Below, one piece after another: positions 1-9,300 of a stretch of DNA of 64,000 nucleotides (its first letter is position 1; each line of letters opens with the position of its first letter). The notes under the pieces were generated by a model that did not search any database, was not told where the DNA came from, and saw only the letters and a list, made by a program, of their open reading frames with translations. Source of the DNA: Taeniopygia guttata (Eukaryota > Chordata > Aves > Passeriformes > Estrildidae); contig NC_133027.1 in NCBI RefSeq assembly GCF_048771995.1, positions 105,247,501 to 105,311,500 of the forward strand. The letters are read 5' to 3'. The position numbers and the translations under genes were made by a program.

Positions 1-49
1 CATGATCGCTGACCATCTGTGCAAAAGGTGATCATTGTTAGGTACTCAC

Positions 50-230
50 ATGGCTGGTGGCAGAGCAGCTCTTAGCAATTAATAAGTCTCTCAGCTTGAG
101 CTCTTCTTTCCCCTTTCGGATGGCAGCGCTCTCTGCGTGGCTCGCTCTCACTCGCGCACACACACACAAACCCGATCTGATGCTGCAGGACCGGCCACTT
201 TGCGAGGGCAACAACACGGGAGGGTTTGTA
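50..230 (-). other. Putative first (5' untranslated) exon of a leftward gene, ending in a splice donor
   Basis: Read on the minus strand, this stretch ends in CCAGCCAT followed by GTGAGT (positions 49-44), a strong match to the vertebrate 5' splice-site consensus. Its upstream end lies about 25-35 bases downstream of the TATA/MEF2-like element at 255-264, the normal spacing for a TATA-directed start. The stretch holds several CpGs, a CA/TG dinucleotide run (159-169) and no convincing protein: the open frame across it (38-292) is low-complexity and resembles no family I know. The exon is therefore inferred to be untranslated, with the coding exons lying beyond position 1. A start codon split across the splice junction (AT at the exon end) is possible but unprovable here. 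The exact start near 225-232 is estimated from spacing. The gene is unidentified. Confidence 0.45.
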
Positions 231-254
231 TTACTCCAGGTTCGTGTGTGTAGC

Positions 255-264
255 CTATAAATAG
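255..264 (-). promoter_or_regulatory. MEF2-type / TATA-like element
   Basis: CTATAAATAG exactly fits the MEF2 consensus YTAWWWWTAR and, read leftward, gives CTATTTATAG, which can also serve as a TATA box. It lies about 30 bases upstream of the inferred exon that ends at the splice donor near position 50, so a dual role (core promoter and MEF2 response) is plausible. Established knowledge: MEF2 sites near start sites mark genes of muscle, heart and activity-regulated neurons, and some regulators, including MEF2C, carry MEF2 sites in their own promoters. Such 10-mers occur by chance in AT-rich DNA, so the position relative to the exon carries the weight. Confidence 0.45.
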
Positions 265-874
265 CGAACTTTTTGATGGAATCAGCTAACAAATGAGAGG
301 AGAAGGCGTAATTTTGCGCAGGGAGCCCCCCTTTCTCTTTGCAAGATTAAAACCCCCCAGGCAGCAGACAGAGCTAAAGTTGTGGGTGTGTAGAAAGGAA
401 TTTCACTTTATTGTGATAGTGCGCGAGATTTGTTTGTTTGTTTATTTTGGGGGTTGTTTTTATTCCTCCCCCCACCGCCACCCCCCACCAACCCATACGT
501 TACATCCTCCTCCCTGCCTTCCCAGCTAGGGACAGGAACTGCCCCGTGTTAGCACCGACTTTAACTCCAAGTTGGGACCACACAGCATATTTGAGATTTT
601 TCTTTTGGTGGTGGTGCCTGTTGTTGGTTTGCTGCTTTTATTTTATTTTTTTCCTTTTTTTGGGAGTTGTGGGGGGGAAGATGTCTACGCGATGCCGTGT
701 GGAAGTGCAGGAGGCGGGCAGGCAGGCTTCCCTGAACGTGCCCTCATTTTGAAAGCGAGTGAAGAACCGAAAGAAAACAGGTCGGAATTATTGGGGGGGT
801 GGGGGGAGGAGGGAAGAAGGCGGTACTTTGGTAGGGACGAAGTGTGTGACTGGGGCTTTGGGTCAGCCGAGGAG
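265..874. other. Promoter-upstream stretch with strong strand asymmetry
   Basis: No coding exon is recognised. The plus strand is T/G-rich with TTTG repeats at 428-443, a C-rich block at 470-500, T-rich DNA mixed with GGT at 590-670, and G-runs at 668-676 and 793-813. The last (runs of 7, 6, 2 and 3 G separated by single T or A bases) is a possible G-quadruplex on the plus strand. Such asymmetry is common just upstream of CpG-island promoters. The apparent open frames (293-529, 438-752, 572-1168) are low-complexity F/L/V/P-rich strings and are not accepted as genes. Confidence 0.6.
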
Positions 875-1253
875 CGATGGCCCCACTCGAGAGAAAGCGC
901 CTCCACACACGTGGCTGGGGGGGTTCCGCGGTGCGGTCCCCCCACACCGCTGTCCCGCCCGGCTCAGCGGAGCCTCGGGCACGCGTGGGCGCCGCGGGAA
1001 CATCGTCCTTGCGGGCGCCCGGCCCTTCGCGGGTGGGCAGCGGGGCTGGCCCGACGGCTCGGGCCCCGGGGGAAAACCCCTGCTCCAGAGCCCACCTCGG
1101 CCTTCCTCGGGCAGCCCACGGGCTCCTGGGGGCCGGCTCCTCCCTCCCGTGTTTTGTCGGAGGTCTGAGCGGTACCGGCACGTTCGGCGTCCCCCGGCAA
1201 CGACAGCCCTGTCCCCCGAGGACATTGATTTGCGGGAAGCTTAAGGCTGGGCC

Positions 1254-1370
1254 CTGTCAGCAAAGGGGCTGCCGCTGATAAGTATCCCACCGCGGCAGCT
1301 ATGAAGAGGTTTTCTCCCCTGACAGGTGCCTGACAGGGCTGGCCGGGAAGAACTGCTGACCTGTCTAAAG
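1254..1370. promoter_or_regulatory. Cluster of TALE-homeodomain (MEIS/PREP-type) motifs
   Basis: TGACAG, the core recognised by MEIS/PREP proteins, occurs at 1320-1325 and 1331-1336 on the plus strand and as CTGTCA at 1254-1259. A related TGACCTGTC block lies at 1357-1365. Two more copies lie further out, at 2539-2544 and 2794-2799. The surrounding 1240-1400 is less CpG-saturated than its neighbours and looks like complex, non-repetitive regulatory sequence. Function is inferred from motifs only. Confidence 0.35.
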
Positions 1371-1786
1371 AAATATATCTGCGTCTCCCGGAATGGCAGG
1401 ACAGATGGTGCCCGTTCGCACCGCGGCGACTTCTCTCGATGGCACACACCGAGCGGAGCTGATGAATGGTTTGTTTTTATGGCAGGGAGGTAGCGATGCT
1501 CTCGGACATCCCGTGGCAAAGGGCTTGATGGGAAATGTCCGCTCCCGTACAGGCGCGGGTGCCACCGGGAGGGCAGGGGGGCACCGGCACCGCTCCTGCC
1601 CCGTCCCCGCGTACATGACCTGCCGCAGGATCGCCGAGGCAAGGGGTTTTCGGCATCCGCGCCAGAGCCGCGCCCCCAGCTCCCTCCAAACTGGTTCTAA
1701 AGGTCGCCCCCCGGTCGCCCCTCGGCGGAGCCCCGGCAGCGCCGGGCCGGGCTCACGCTGCCTTTGTGCCGCCCGCAGGAGCCCGT

Positions 1787-1852
1787 GTGAGGCAGCGCAC
1801 GGGGGTGAGGCAGCGCACGGGGGTGAGGCAGCGCACGGGGGTGAGGCAGCGC
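1787..1852. repeat. 18-bp GC-rich minisatellite, about 3.7 copies
   Basis: The unit GTGAGGCAGCGCACGGGG repeats perfectly at 1787, 1805 and 1823, with a fourth partial copy from 1841 that diverges after 1852. The period is a multiple of three, so frames through it show repeated hexapeptides (VRQRTG in one frame), but nothing indicates translation. The copies are identical, which suggests recent expansion or homogenisation and likely length polymorphism between individuals. Confidence 0.93.
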
Positions 1853-2065
1853 CCCCCGAGCCCGCTCGCTCCCAGCCGCTCTCCCTCCCGCGGCCCCGCT
1901 GGGGCAGTGTCCGGGCGCGGACACGCAGCGGCCGCACGGGCAGTCCACCCTCTCCCCCCCAGCCCCGGTGCGGCTCCGCTGGCGGAGCGGCGACCCCGGC
2001 ATCAGTCCCGCTCCCCGCAGCTCCCGAGTGACGCGCAGCCCGGCGCGCTGGTCCATCCACGCACG

Positions 2066-2169
2066 TTTCCAATCTCATGGCTCATAAACTATTAGCGAAG
2101 GGATTTCATTATTCACCTTCCGTATCTGACAAAGGAGAAAGGGAAAAAAAAAAAATCCAAACCAACAAA
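2066..2169. other. AT-rich break between the two CpG islands, possible conserved element
   Basis: A sharp drop in GC separates the islands. The stretch contains homeodomain-like ATTA words around 2075-2120 and an A-run near 2144-2155. Complex AT-rich sequence embedded between CpG islands is often conserved promoter-proximal regulatory DNA, but conservation cannot be judged from one sequence. Confidence 0.35.
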
Positions 2170-2775
2170 ACACGCGCTCCTGGTAACAGCAAGACCGGGC
2201 CGGGTTTATACCCCAGCACCTCGCAGGCTCGGGGCTCGGCTCGGGTCTGGCGGCCGCGGGGGCTCCGCCGAGTTCCTCCCGGCGGCGCTGGGCTCCGGCC
2301 GCGGCTGCTTGTCCCGGAGGGACTGCGGAGGTCATCCTCGGCCGAGGGCAAAGCAAAGCAAGGCAAAGCCGTGAACTGCATTTTACCGGCCGCGGAGAAA
2401 ATATTCCAGGAGAAACAATACAATCTTGGGGATTAAAAGGGGTGGGGGGAGAGCAATCTGCTCGTTTTCCTTGTTTTTCTCTTTCCTCTTGTTCCGCAAT
2501 AAATAACACTGGGAGTTATTTAGCTCTCCACTGGAATGTGACAGATCGCACTCCGGGGCGTGCAGCACAAGCGCTCCGCGGAGCCAGGGCCGGAGCGCGG
2601 GGACCGGCGGAGCGCGGTGGGAGCGGCCGGGCGGGGGATGCGCGGCGGCGGTACCGGCACCGGCACCGGCACCGACACCGGCACCGACACCGACACCAGG
2701 CCTGCGAGGGGCCGGGGTCAGGCCGAGCTGCAGGCGGGGCAGCCAGCGGCAGGGCGCCTATAGAAACATAGGACG
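2170..2775. promoter_or_regulatory. CpG island, second block
   Basis: GC- and CpG-rich DNA runs from 2190 to 2400 and from 2550 to 2760. An AT-rich interval with a G-run (2430-2452) and the palindromic-looking AATAAATAACACTGGGAGTT neighbourhood (about 2499-2520) lies between them. TGACAG is present at 2539-2544 and a CGGCAC hexamer array at 2650-2698. The open frames here (for example 2442-2771 plus) include the RH dipeptide repeat encoded by the array and are not accepted as genes. Confidence 0.75.
2650..2698. repeat. Hexanucleotide array, CGGCAC/CGACAC type
   Basis: About eight copies of a 6-bp unit run in tandem, the first copies as ACCGGC and later ones with a G-to-A change (CCGACA). The G/A variation is what CpG deamination would produce in such a repeat. 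It lies inside CpG-island DNA, and GC-rich hexamers of this kind can be length-variable. Confidence 0.9.
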
Positions 2776-3402
2776 CGATCCAGGGAAAGTTACTGACAGC
2801 CTGGATGACTCGAATACAAATGTTAATACAGCTAACTTTGTTTCTTTCTTTCCCTCCCCCCCACCCCCTTCCTTTCATGACTTTCTTTTTTTTTTTTTTT
2901 ATCCTTTAAGAAATAGACGGCGAAGAAGTTTAGAGCACGAGGTAATTATAAAAACCAATATAGAGATTTTGAAAGAGAGACCCACTTCACAATTTTATAC
3001 CGAGGAGCAAAATATTCTGGCGAAGTCTGGGGTCATCACCTACAACAGCGCAATGTTCCCTCCCTGTTTAATATACATGGTGTGGGAAATGGAGGGAAAA
3101 CATAGCTAGCACCTGTAGTGCCAAAGGAAAAAAAATATATTACTACATCATATTTTGGGGCAATTTTACAGGACATTCTTCAAAAATAGACACATATTTA
3201 ATTATAGTTCTAACGATTTTCTCTGTGCGACTGCTAGTTAACAGAGAGGAGGAAATGGGGTTTCTATCGAGAATTTGCATTTGGTATCTTAAAAAAAATA
3301 GTAATTTTCCTGTGTGTTAATAGCTCATCTGGGACTGCAAGCGACCAACCTGGACCAACTTTTAATTAACACAGTGACCCGCCGAAGAACCAAAACTCCC
3401 TT
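2776..3402. other. AT-rich flank of the CpG island, no gene seen
   Basis: The segment is non-coding. It includes TGACAG at 2794-2799, a pyrimidine-rich block with a 15-T run (2886-2900), and complex AT-rich sequence from about 2905 to 3120 with few simple repeats. That last part looks more like a regulatory element than neutral filler. Confidence 0.5.
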
Positions 3403-3429
3403 AAAAAAAAAAAAAAGTACATACATACA

Positions 3430-3518
<89 letters not shown>
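3403..3518. repeat. Compound microsatellite: poly-A, (CATA)n, (TA)n, (CA)n, (TA)n
   Basis: A 14-base A-run (3403-3416) is followed by about ten copies of the tetramer CATA (about 3418-3457), then TA dinucleotides to 3480, CA dinucleotides at 3481-3492 and TA again to about 3518. Frames crossing it translate to YIHT and IYIY strings that are simple-repeat artefacts. The locus is likely highly polymorphic, and the TA-rich part can extrude cruciforms or be prone to breakage. Confidence 0.97.
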
Positions 3519-3523
<5 letters not shown>

Positions 3524-3940
3524 ATTGGCGTGTCCCTGGAAACCCCAGGGCTCTCCTTGCCCTTTTTGTAGGGAGAAGGTGATTTTCCAAAGGCGCGAGG
3601 AGATGCGCAAGTTCAGCACCGCCCGCCTCCCCTCTCCGGGCCGCCGCCGGCCGCGCAGCCCCGGGAAGGCGGGAGGCGGTCGAAGCGGGTGGGGCATTAT
3701 GACCGGAGCCCCTGAGCAGCGTATACGAGAAAAAGGCCGTGGCAGAAAGGCGGAGGGTTTGGGCTGTACGGGAGGTGTGATACAAACACCAGTGAGGGGT
3801 GAACACGAGCTCACGCGTGGGTGCTACAAGCTCCAGAGCCTGTTCGGCTGTTCGGCAGCTCCCCCACATGAAGCACAAAGAGAGGTCAGCAGCCTGAAAG
3901 ATAAACTCCTTTTCTTTCTGCTGTTGCCTCGTTAATGCAC
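3519..3940. promoter_or_regulatory. Small CpG-rich patch
   Basis: GC- and CpG-rich sequence, densest at about 3590-3720, lies immediately beyond the microsatellite and is isolated from the main islands. It includes a REST-like half site TTCAGCACC near 3612-3620, but the partner half is not present at the usual spacing. The open frame 3525-3935 resembles no known protein. It may be an outlying alternative promoter or enhancer. No function can be assigned from sequence alone. Confidence 0.45.
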
Positions 3941-6298
3941 GCTTTGTATTATTTTTTCCCTTCATGGCTAAATTAAATGTGGTTTTAAAATTATTATTTT
4001 TCTTTCTATTCACATGCATATTTCAGGCAGGCTGGATGCCTGATGCGGCACTCACCCCCCAAAACTGGCACTGGAGTACGTTACTGCTGAGTTACACTTT
4101 AACTTCTCTGCAGGTAATAATTAAAGACCTTCTTTCTAAATCTCATTCCCCCACAGAACCACCGAGGCTCTCTTTCGCAATAGATTATATTGATCACACA
4201 CACGGGCACGCTCTCCTCCGAGCCGCCGTCTGTGAGCTGCTCTCAATTCCATGCACACTTTTCCCAGATCTTCTCCCATTTTTTTCCCAAGCTGAAAGGT
4301 TTATTTAGGGATGCATTTCTGTGAACGCTCCCAAATCCCCCCAAGAGAAGCTCCATGTGCAAAAGGGGACAGCCAGTCACTCAGATGCACATCTGCAGGC
4401 TTTGGCCATAAGACTGAATTTTGTCCTACAGTTGCATTGTGAGTTTAAAAATAAGAGATACAGAGGCAACAAAGTCATCTAACATCAGTAATGGAGTATC
4501 TCCATCTAGGGAAAAGAACTCCAACTTCTTTTTAGTGGTGACACTTTCCAAACAAAAGCTTCAAGACTTGTCCTAACAGCTGTGCTGAAAGTTTTAGGGG
4601 CTCTGAGTTACTTGAGATCACAAATTAATCTGCCAGAAGTGTGGCACACACCTGATATCAACAGAGGGTCAAGAGCTGGCCAGTTCCAGCTGGTCCCGCA
4701 TTTGATTTACTTCAGGCTGTTAAGATGTATGCTGTGGTGTTTTGATAAGAAAAAAGGAGTCAGCAGTTTCATTTGGCAATTCTTTCCTTTCTTTTTTTTT
4801 TCCCTCTGAAGAGGGCCGCAGTTTAAGCTGAGGAATTTGTTGTTGCTGGTGGGATGGTTTTTAGTGGAGGTTTTTGGTCTGCATGGGGCTATCTCATCAC
4901 ATACTGTTAACACTTAATTGTGTTTCTTACTCTCCCAAGTAAGCCAGACTGTGGCATGAACTTTTATGCAGCTTGTCTGTCTCAGGCCTCCAGCATCTCT
5001 GGCCAGTGCCTTTGTGGGGGTTCACCCCAGCCAGAGAGCTCGGAGCAACAGCAAAGGTAGTGACCATCACCCAGTGGGTCACATCAGCAACCTGCTCAGT
5101 CTTGGTGGAGCCCTACCACAGCTTTTCACTCACACCTCTCTCTTCCACAGGGCCTTGTCCCTGAGTTTCATCAGACACCACTGAAATACTTCAATTTTGG
5201 GTTTTTTATACTGTACTGATGTACTCATACAAGCTGAGTGTGGGAGGCTGCTTGCTCTTAGCTGAATTAAACTATTATTTGAAGATATCTCCTGCACCTG
5301 CTGTGGCTTCTCTTACAGCCCCCAAAACTTTAGATCACAGAGAGTTAAATCACAGTAATTATGCCAGGGATGTTATCTTAGATGTGCATGTCTGCACAGT
5401 GTAAAGGACACCTGCAATACTCCAGACTAGAGGACCATTGCACAAATTACATCCCTCAGAGGTGGCACCAATGGGTGCATAAATAAGGAAATAAGGAGCA
5501 GACCAGGAATTTATTTTTTATTCTGTCCCTGATTTTTCCTTTCCTTTCCTCTTATTTTAATTTCTCTGCCTCTAAAATAGGGAAGTAAGAGTCACTGACC
5601 CTATTGCCTTTCCATGAGGCAATTGGTGTTTGAAAAAAACCCAGAAATCCTCAGAGGACGTAATCTGTGCTAATGTATATTCTAAGGTAGATGTGCTGCC
5701 ATTCCCTATATTGGGGTTGGCAAACATTTCTCAGCAGAGACTACATTTTCTGCTGCATGTAGCTTTAGAAAAAACATCATCACTTAGGCTGAAAACTGAT
5801 ATGCTGACTGTCTGTACTGGGCGGATTATTTTGAAAATACCTGCCAAAACAATTTGTCCATTTCTAAGAACAAGGTTATGGAAAAATAAACAGTTTTGCT
5901 CATACTAAAATGGAAACTTTTTTCCTTTGAAATACTCTGCTGCCCTCAGGCTTTGAAGCACAGCCTCAAAATGTGACCTTTTTTACTTAAAATGTGCTTT
6001 TCCCACTCTGTCTGAAAATTTATCTAATTGTGTCTAACTTGCAAATATTGGAAATTCTGTCATGAACAGACGGCCAGCAATGATTTCTTTTATTCTAACA
6101 GGGAAAAGGCATTGCTAAAGGTTGGCCCTCTCTGCAAACAGAAGCTTAAGGACACAGTGGTGAGGCTAGATTTCCTCTTCCCTGTGAGCCTGAGCTTTGG
6201 CAGAATCTGAGAAGTAGGAATCCTATCTCTCCTGAGCTCCAAGTGATTTGAAAGTTGTGTCAGGAAGAAAGGTCTCCATGTGAATACAACACAGAGGG
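3941..6298. other. Non-coding stretch
   Basis: AT-rich sequence with scattered short open frames, none recognisable. A moderately GC-rich patch at about 4970-5185 has low stop density in two frames and an acceptor-like pyrimidine tract ending in CCACAG at about 5145-5151. It has no paired donor or protein similarity that I can see, so it is left as unassigned. Confidence 0.6.
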
Positions 6299-6314
6299 AA
6301 AAAAAAAAAAAAAA
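6299..6314. repeat. Poly-A tract (16)
   Basis: A plain homopolymer of 16 A. No polyadenylation signal or retrocopy-like open frame precedes it, so it is listed as simple sequence, not as the tail of a processed pseudogene. Confidence 0.9.
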
Positions 6315-9300
6315 CCATCCAGCCTGTGACAGAGGATACAGAAGCAGCCAAGCCAGCCAGAGAGAAAAGCTGGGACTGGTGTTTGGAGGCAGGAGCCTGG
6401 CACTGATTAGGTAAGGAGACACAGAGGTTGTGCAGAGAGAGCAGAGAGAAACTGCTCTATTCAGGAGCCTGGAGGGCAGATAGGAGGGCAAGGCTGGAAA
6501 AACCAACTAATGCTGTCAGCCAAGAGCAAGGATGCTTAATTGCAGGATGTCCAGAGTAGCTGGGCTGAATTTAATTTGAAGCATGGTAGAAATTCTGAAA
6601 GTCAAAATGTGGAGTTTTTTCCCCACTATTTATAGCTGATGCAGTTTAGCCACATAATTAATGCTTTTTATTTGGAATAGAGTCTGCTTTCTAATGCTGA
6701 AAACAACTGACCTTCAGGAGAAGTGTTCTTGAGATGATTCAAAACATATCTTAATTTGTGTGTGTGCGACCACTGGACTAAGGATATGTGTTATATATTC
6801 AACACTAGCCAGCATGTTAAGGAAATCACTTACCTGAGGGCTTCAGAGCACCTCCCCTCCATTCAGCTTCCATGCATTAGGATACATGACCACATAGATT
6901 ATATTCCACAAAGTTCCTGGAGCAGAAACTAAACCCTGCAAGGTACCTTTCCTCTGGGAACAGATCAGTACTTTGTAGGTTTTATTCACTGGATTCCTGT
7001 CTAATTTGTCACAGAGCTGGCTACAGCTCGTGTACAAGGTAGAGAATTACAAGCAGGGAAAGCAGGACTTGGTGGCAGAACCGTCACTGAATTTTACCTG
7101 CTGAGTTTGCTGCCATTCCCTTCCACCTCAGAGATTCTACAGTGTGGGGAAATTTGCCTCAAGAGGCAATAATTAGTTGAGATTTTCATATGACAAGGGC
7201 CCGTCTTGAAATTTTGGAGTCTGGTGGACTGAAGTGAATCACTCACTTTGCATGGACTAGGCCAAGCAATGCAGAATGCCAAACAGGTTGGAAAATCAAA
7301 TAGATAATGTCTCTAATTGGATACCCAAAATTAGCAGGCATTTTCTACTTTAATCTCATTTGTTTGGAACAGAGATTTATAAAAAGGATAGGATGATATA
7401 ATCCCTTCAGTTTCAGGCTGTAAAAAAGAAGCACACAGATGCTATAGTGTGGTGGGGAGAGGAAGAGGAAAAGAACGAGATTAGGATTTATGAGCCCAGA
7501 CATGGTTCCATGTCATCCACACTGAAATACCTCCTGAAGAAAGCTTTGCCCATGCCCTACTCTGCAAGCCAAAGGGGTGCTTGTAAAGAGGATCAAGCAG
7601 AAAATTGTCAAATTGTCAAATTGTGTTCATATCTCATTGCACAAGAGCAGATGAAACAAAGGCTTTGTAAAGTTATTTGTGAAAAGCAGGAAGGAGAGGG
7701 AGGAAAAAAGGCAGAACAAGTCCAGGGTCCCAGAGATCATGGAAATAAGGTACTGACCCAGAAGAGACTAAAAGCACGTCTGTACCAGTGAAAATGCTTG
7801 TATCTGGGGACTCTATACATCAGGTATATGCCATGGTGACTTGTCTTTTGGTTACTGCACAGTCACTTTCCCTTTGTTTCTGGATAATTTTTCTCTTACA
7901 TAGTCTGATGTTTGAGGAAAACTTTCTTTTTTTTCCCTGGGAAATTCCTCATCATCTCCTAGTACGTGATGGTGTTGATAAAGCAGGTGGGTATTGGTCC
8001 TGAGCAATGTGATTAGTTTTCATTCTCTCACTTCCTACTGGCTTTAAATGTTTATACAGCCTGAAATGATCTTTTAATTTGTGTGTGTCTTAATAAAATT
8101 AATCACAATAGCAAAAGGACAATCAAACAGGACAGCCCAAATACTTTCTATTTTTTTTGCTCAAAAAGCACCTATTTAACTCCTTTTTTAGTGGCTAGCA
8201 CTGAAATCTATTTGAAACTGGACTAAAATCTGCAAAGTATTTCAGGGGGATGGATTTAACACTTACAGTCTTACAGATTGCCATACATCTGGCTGGATTT
8301 AAACAAACCACAGGGAAAAAAACCTACTCTTAAAGTTCTGAATTTCTGTTTTCCATGATAGAATATAGAAGACCTCTCTTTTAGTCAGAGATAGGAAGTG
8401 CCCTCACCAGGCACATGGTTCTGACCTCGGTTGGAGGATCCTTGGCCTGGAGTCAAGCAGTCGCTGCGCTCACTGAAACAGCCAAATTAACTGTCTGCTT
8501 AGCCATGGATTAAAATTCATTCACTGATCCAAGACAGTAAGTGAGACAATAATTTGCTACTCCTGCTTTGTTTTGCAGCAGATTCTCATTCAGAATAAAC
8601 CTGCAGTTAAGCATCAGGTTTTATTTACCCAGCGGTAACCACGGTGGCATTGTAAAATTGTTCCTCCAGTAACTTCAACAAGTAGGATAAATTAATGCAG
8701 ATGTAAAAAGAGACCACTCCTCCTGTTTTTAGTAGCACAGAGACTGCATGAGAGCAGAGGACATAGATTCAGGAGTCCTGATGCCATCAGTGGTCACCAT
8801 TATTTTGAGTGGTAACTTGTAACAAATGAAGTGTCATTTCCTCTGAGCCAAAGACCTCTACAGCACTGCCCTTACCACCAAAGCCTAATTCCTTTCTTCT
8901 CTAACAAACCACAGGCTTGGCTGAAATTGCTTAATGCTTTCTAGAGACCTCAAATATGTGAAGTACCCAGTGTGTAAAAGAGAAAGCTTATTTCAAAACC
9001 AAGCATAGCAAAACTGACCTGCTGGAGAAGAGAGCCTCTGCCTTGTTCCTGCTCACATTAGGTACTGTGCTTGGACTGCCTAACAAAGCAATGTATGCTT
9101 CCAAGTCCATCACGTTTAAACCAATATACAAGACAGAAAAACGAATACAATCTAATTATGCAATGCAAAGGTGACCATCTGTCTGCTTAGGAATTGCAAT
9201 TGACCCAGATAACAGCAAATGTTTTTCATATCAGAGGCAAAAATTTAGGTGTGACATCCATATCTCTCCTATTATCATTGATAATGACAAAACAACATTT

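Larger units (their letters stand above)
875..2065. promoter_or_regulatory. CpG island, main
   Basis: The segment is very GC-rich with abundant CpG, in sharp contrast with the AT-rich, CpG-poor bulk of the window. It begins about 600 bp upstream of the inferred leftward promoter and probably belongs to the same regulatory domain. It could also hold alternative or divergent start sites. Long open frames occur on both strands (for example 1393-2031 plus and 1365-2078 minus). They overlap each other, contain the translated minisatellite and look like no known protein, as expected where GC-richness removes stop codons. It contains TGACAG-type motifs near 1254-1336 and an 18-bp tandem repeat at 1787-1852. 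Confidence 0.85.

Noticed and set aside
572..2078. Long open frames on both strands through the CpG island (for example 572-1168 and 1393-2031 plus, 1365-2078 minus)
   Set aside because: They overlap on opposite strands, include translated minisatellite sequence, have no recognisable domain, and are explained by GC-rich, stop-poor composition.
3612..3620. REST/NRSF half site TTCAGCACC
   Set aside because: The second half site is not present at canonical spacing.
3314..4019. Open frames containing YIHTYIHT and IYIYIY strings
   Set aside because: They are translations of the compound microsatellite at 3403-3518, not genes.
6626..6635. Second perfect MEF2-consensus word (CTATTTATAG), and a further one at 31272-31281
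   Set aside because: YTAWWWWTAR is expected many times by chance in 64 kb of AT-rich DNA, and these have no promoter context.
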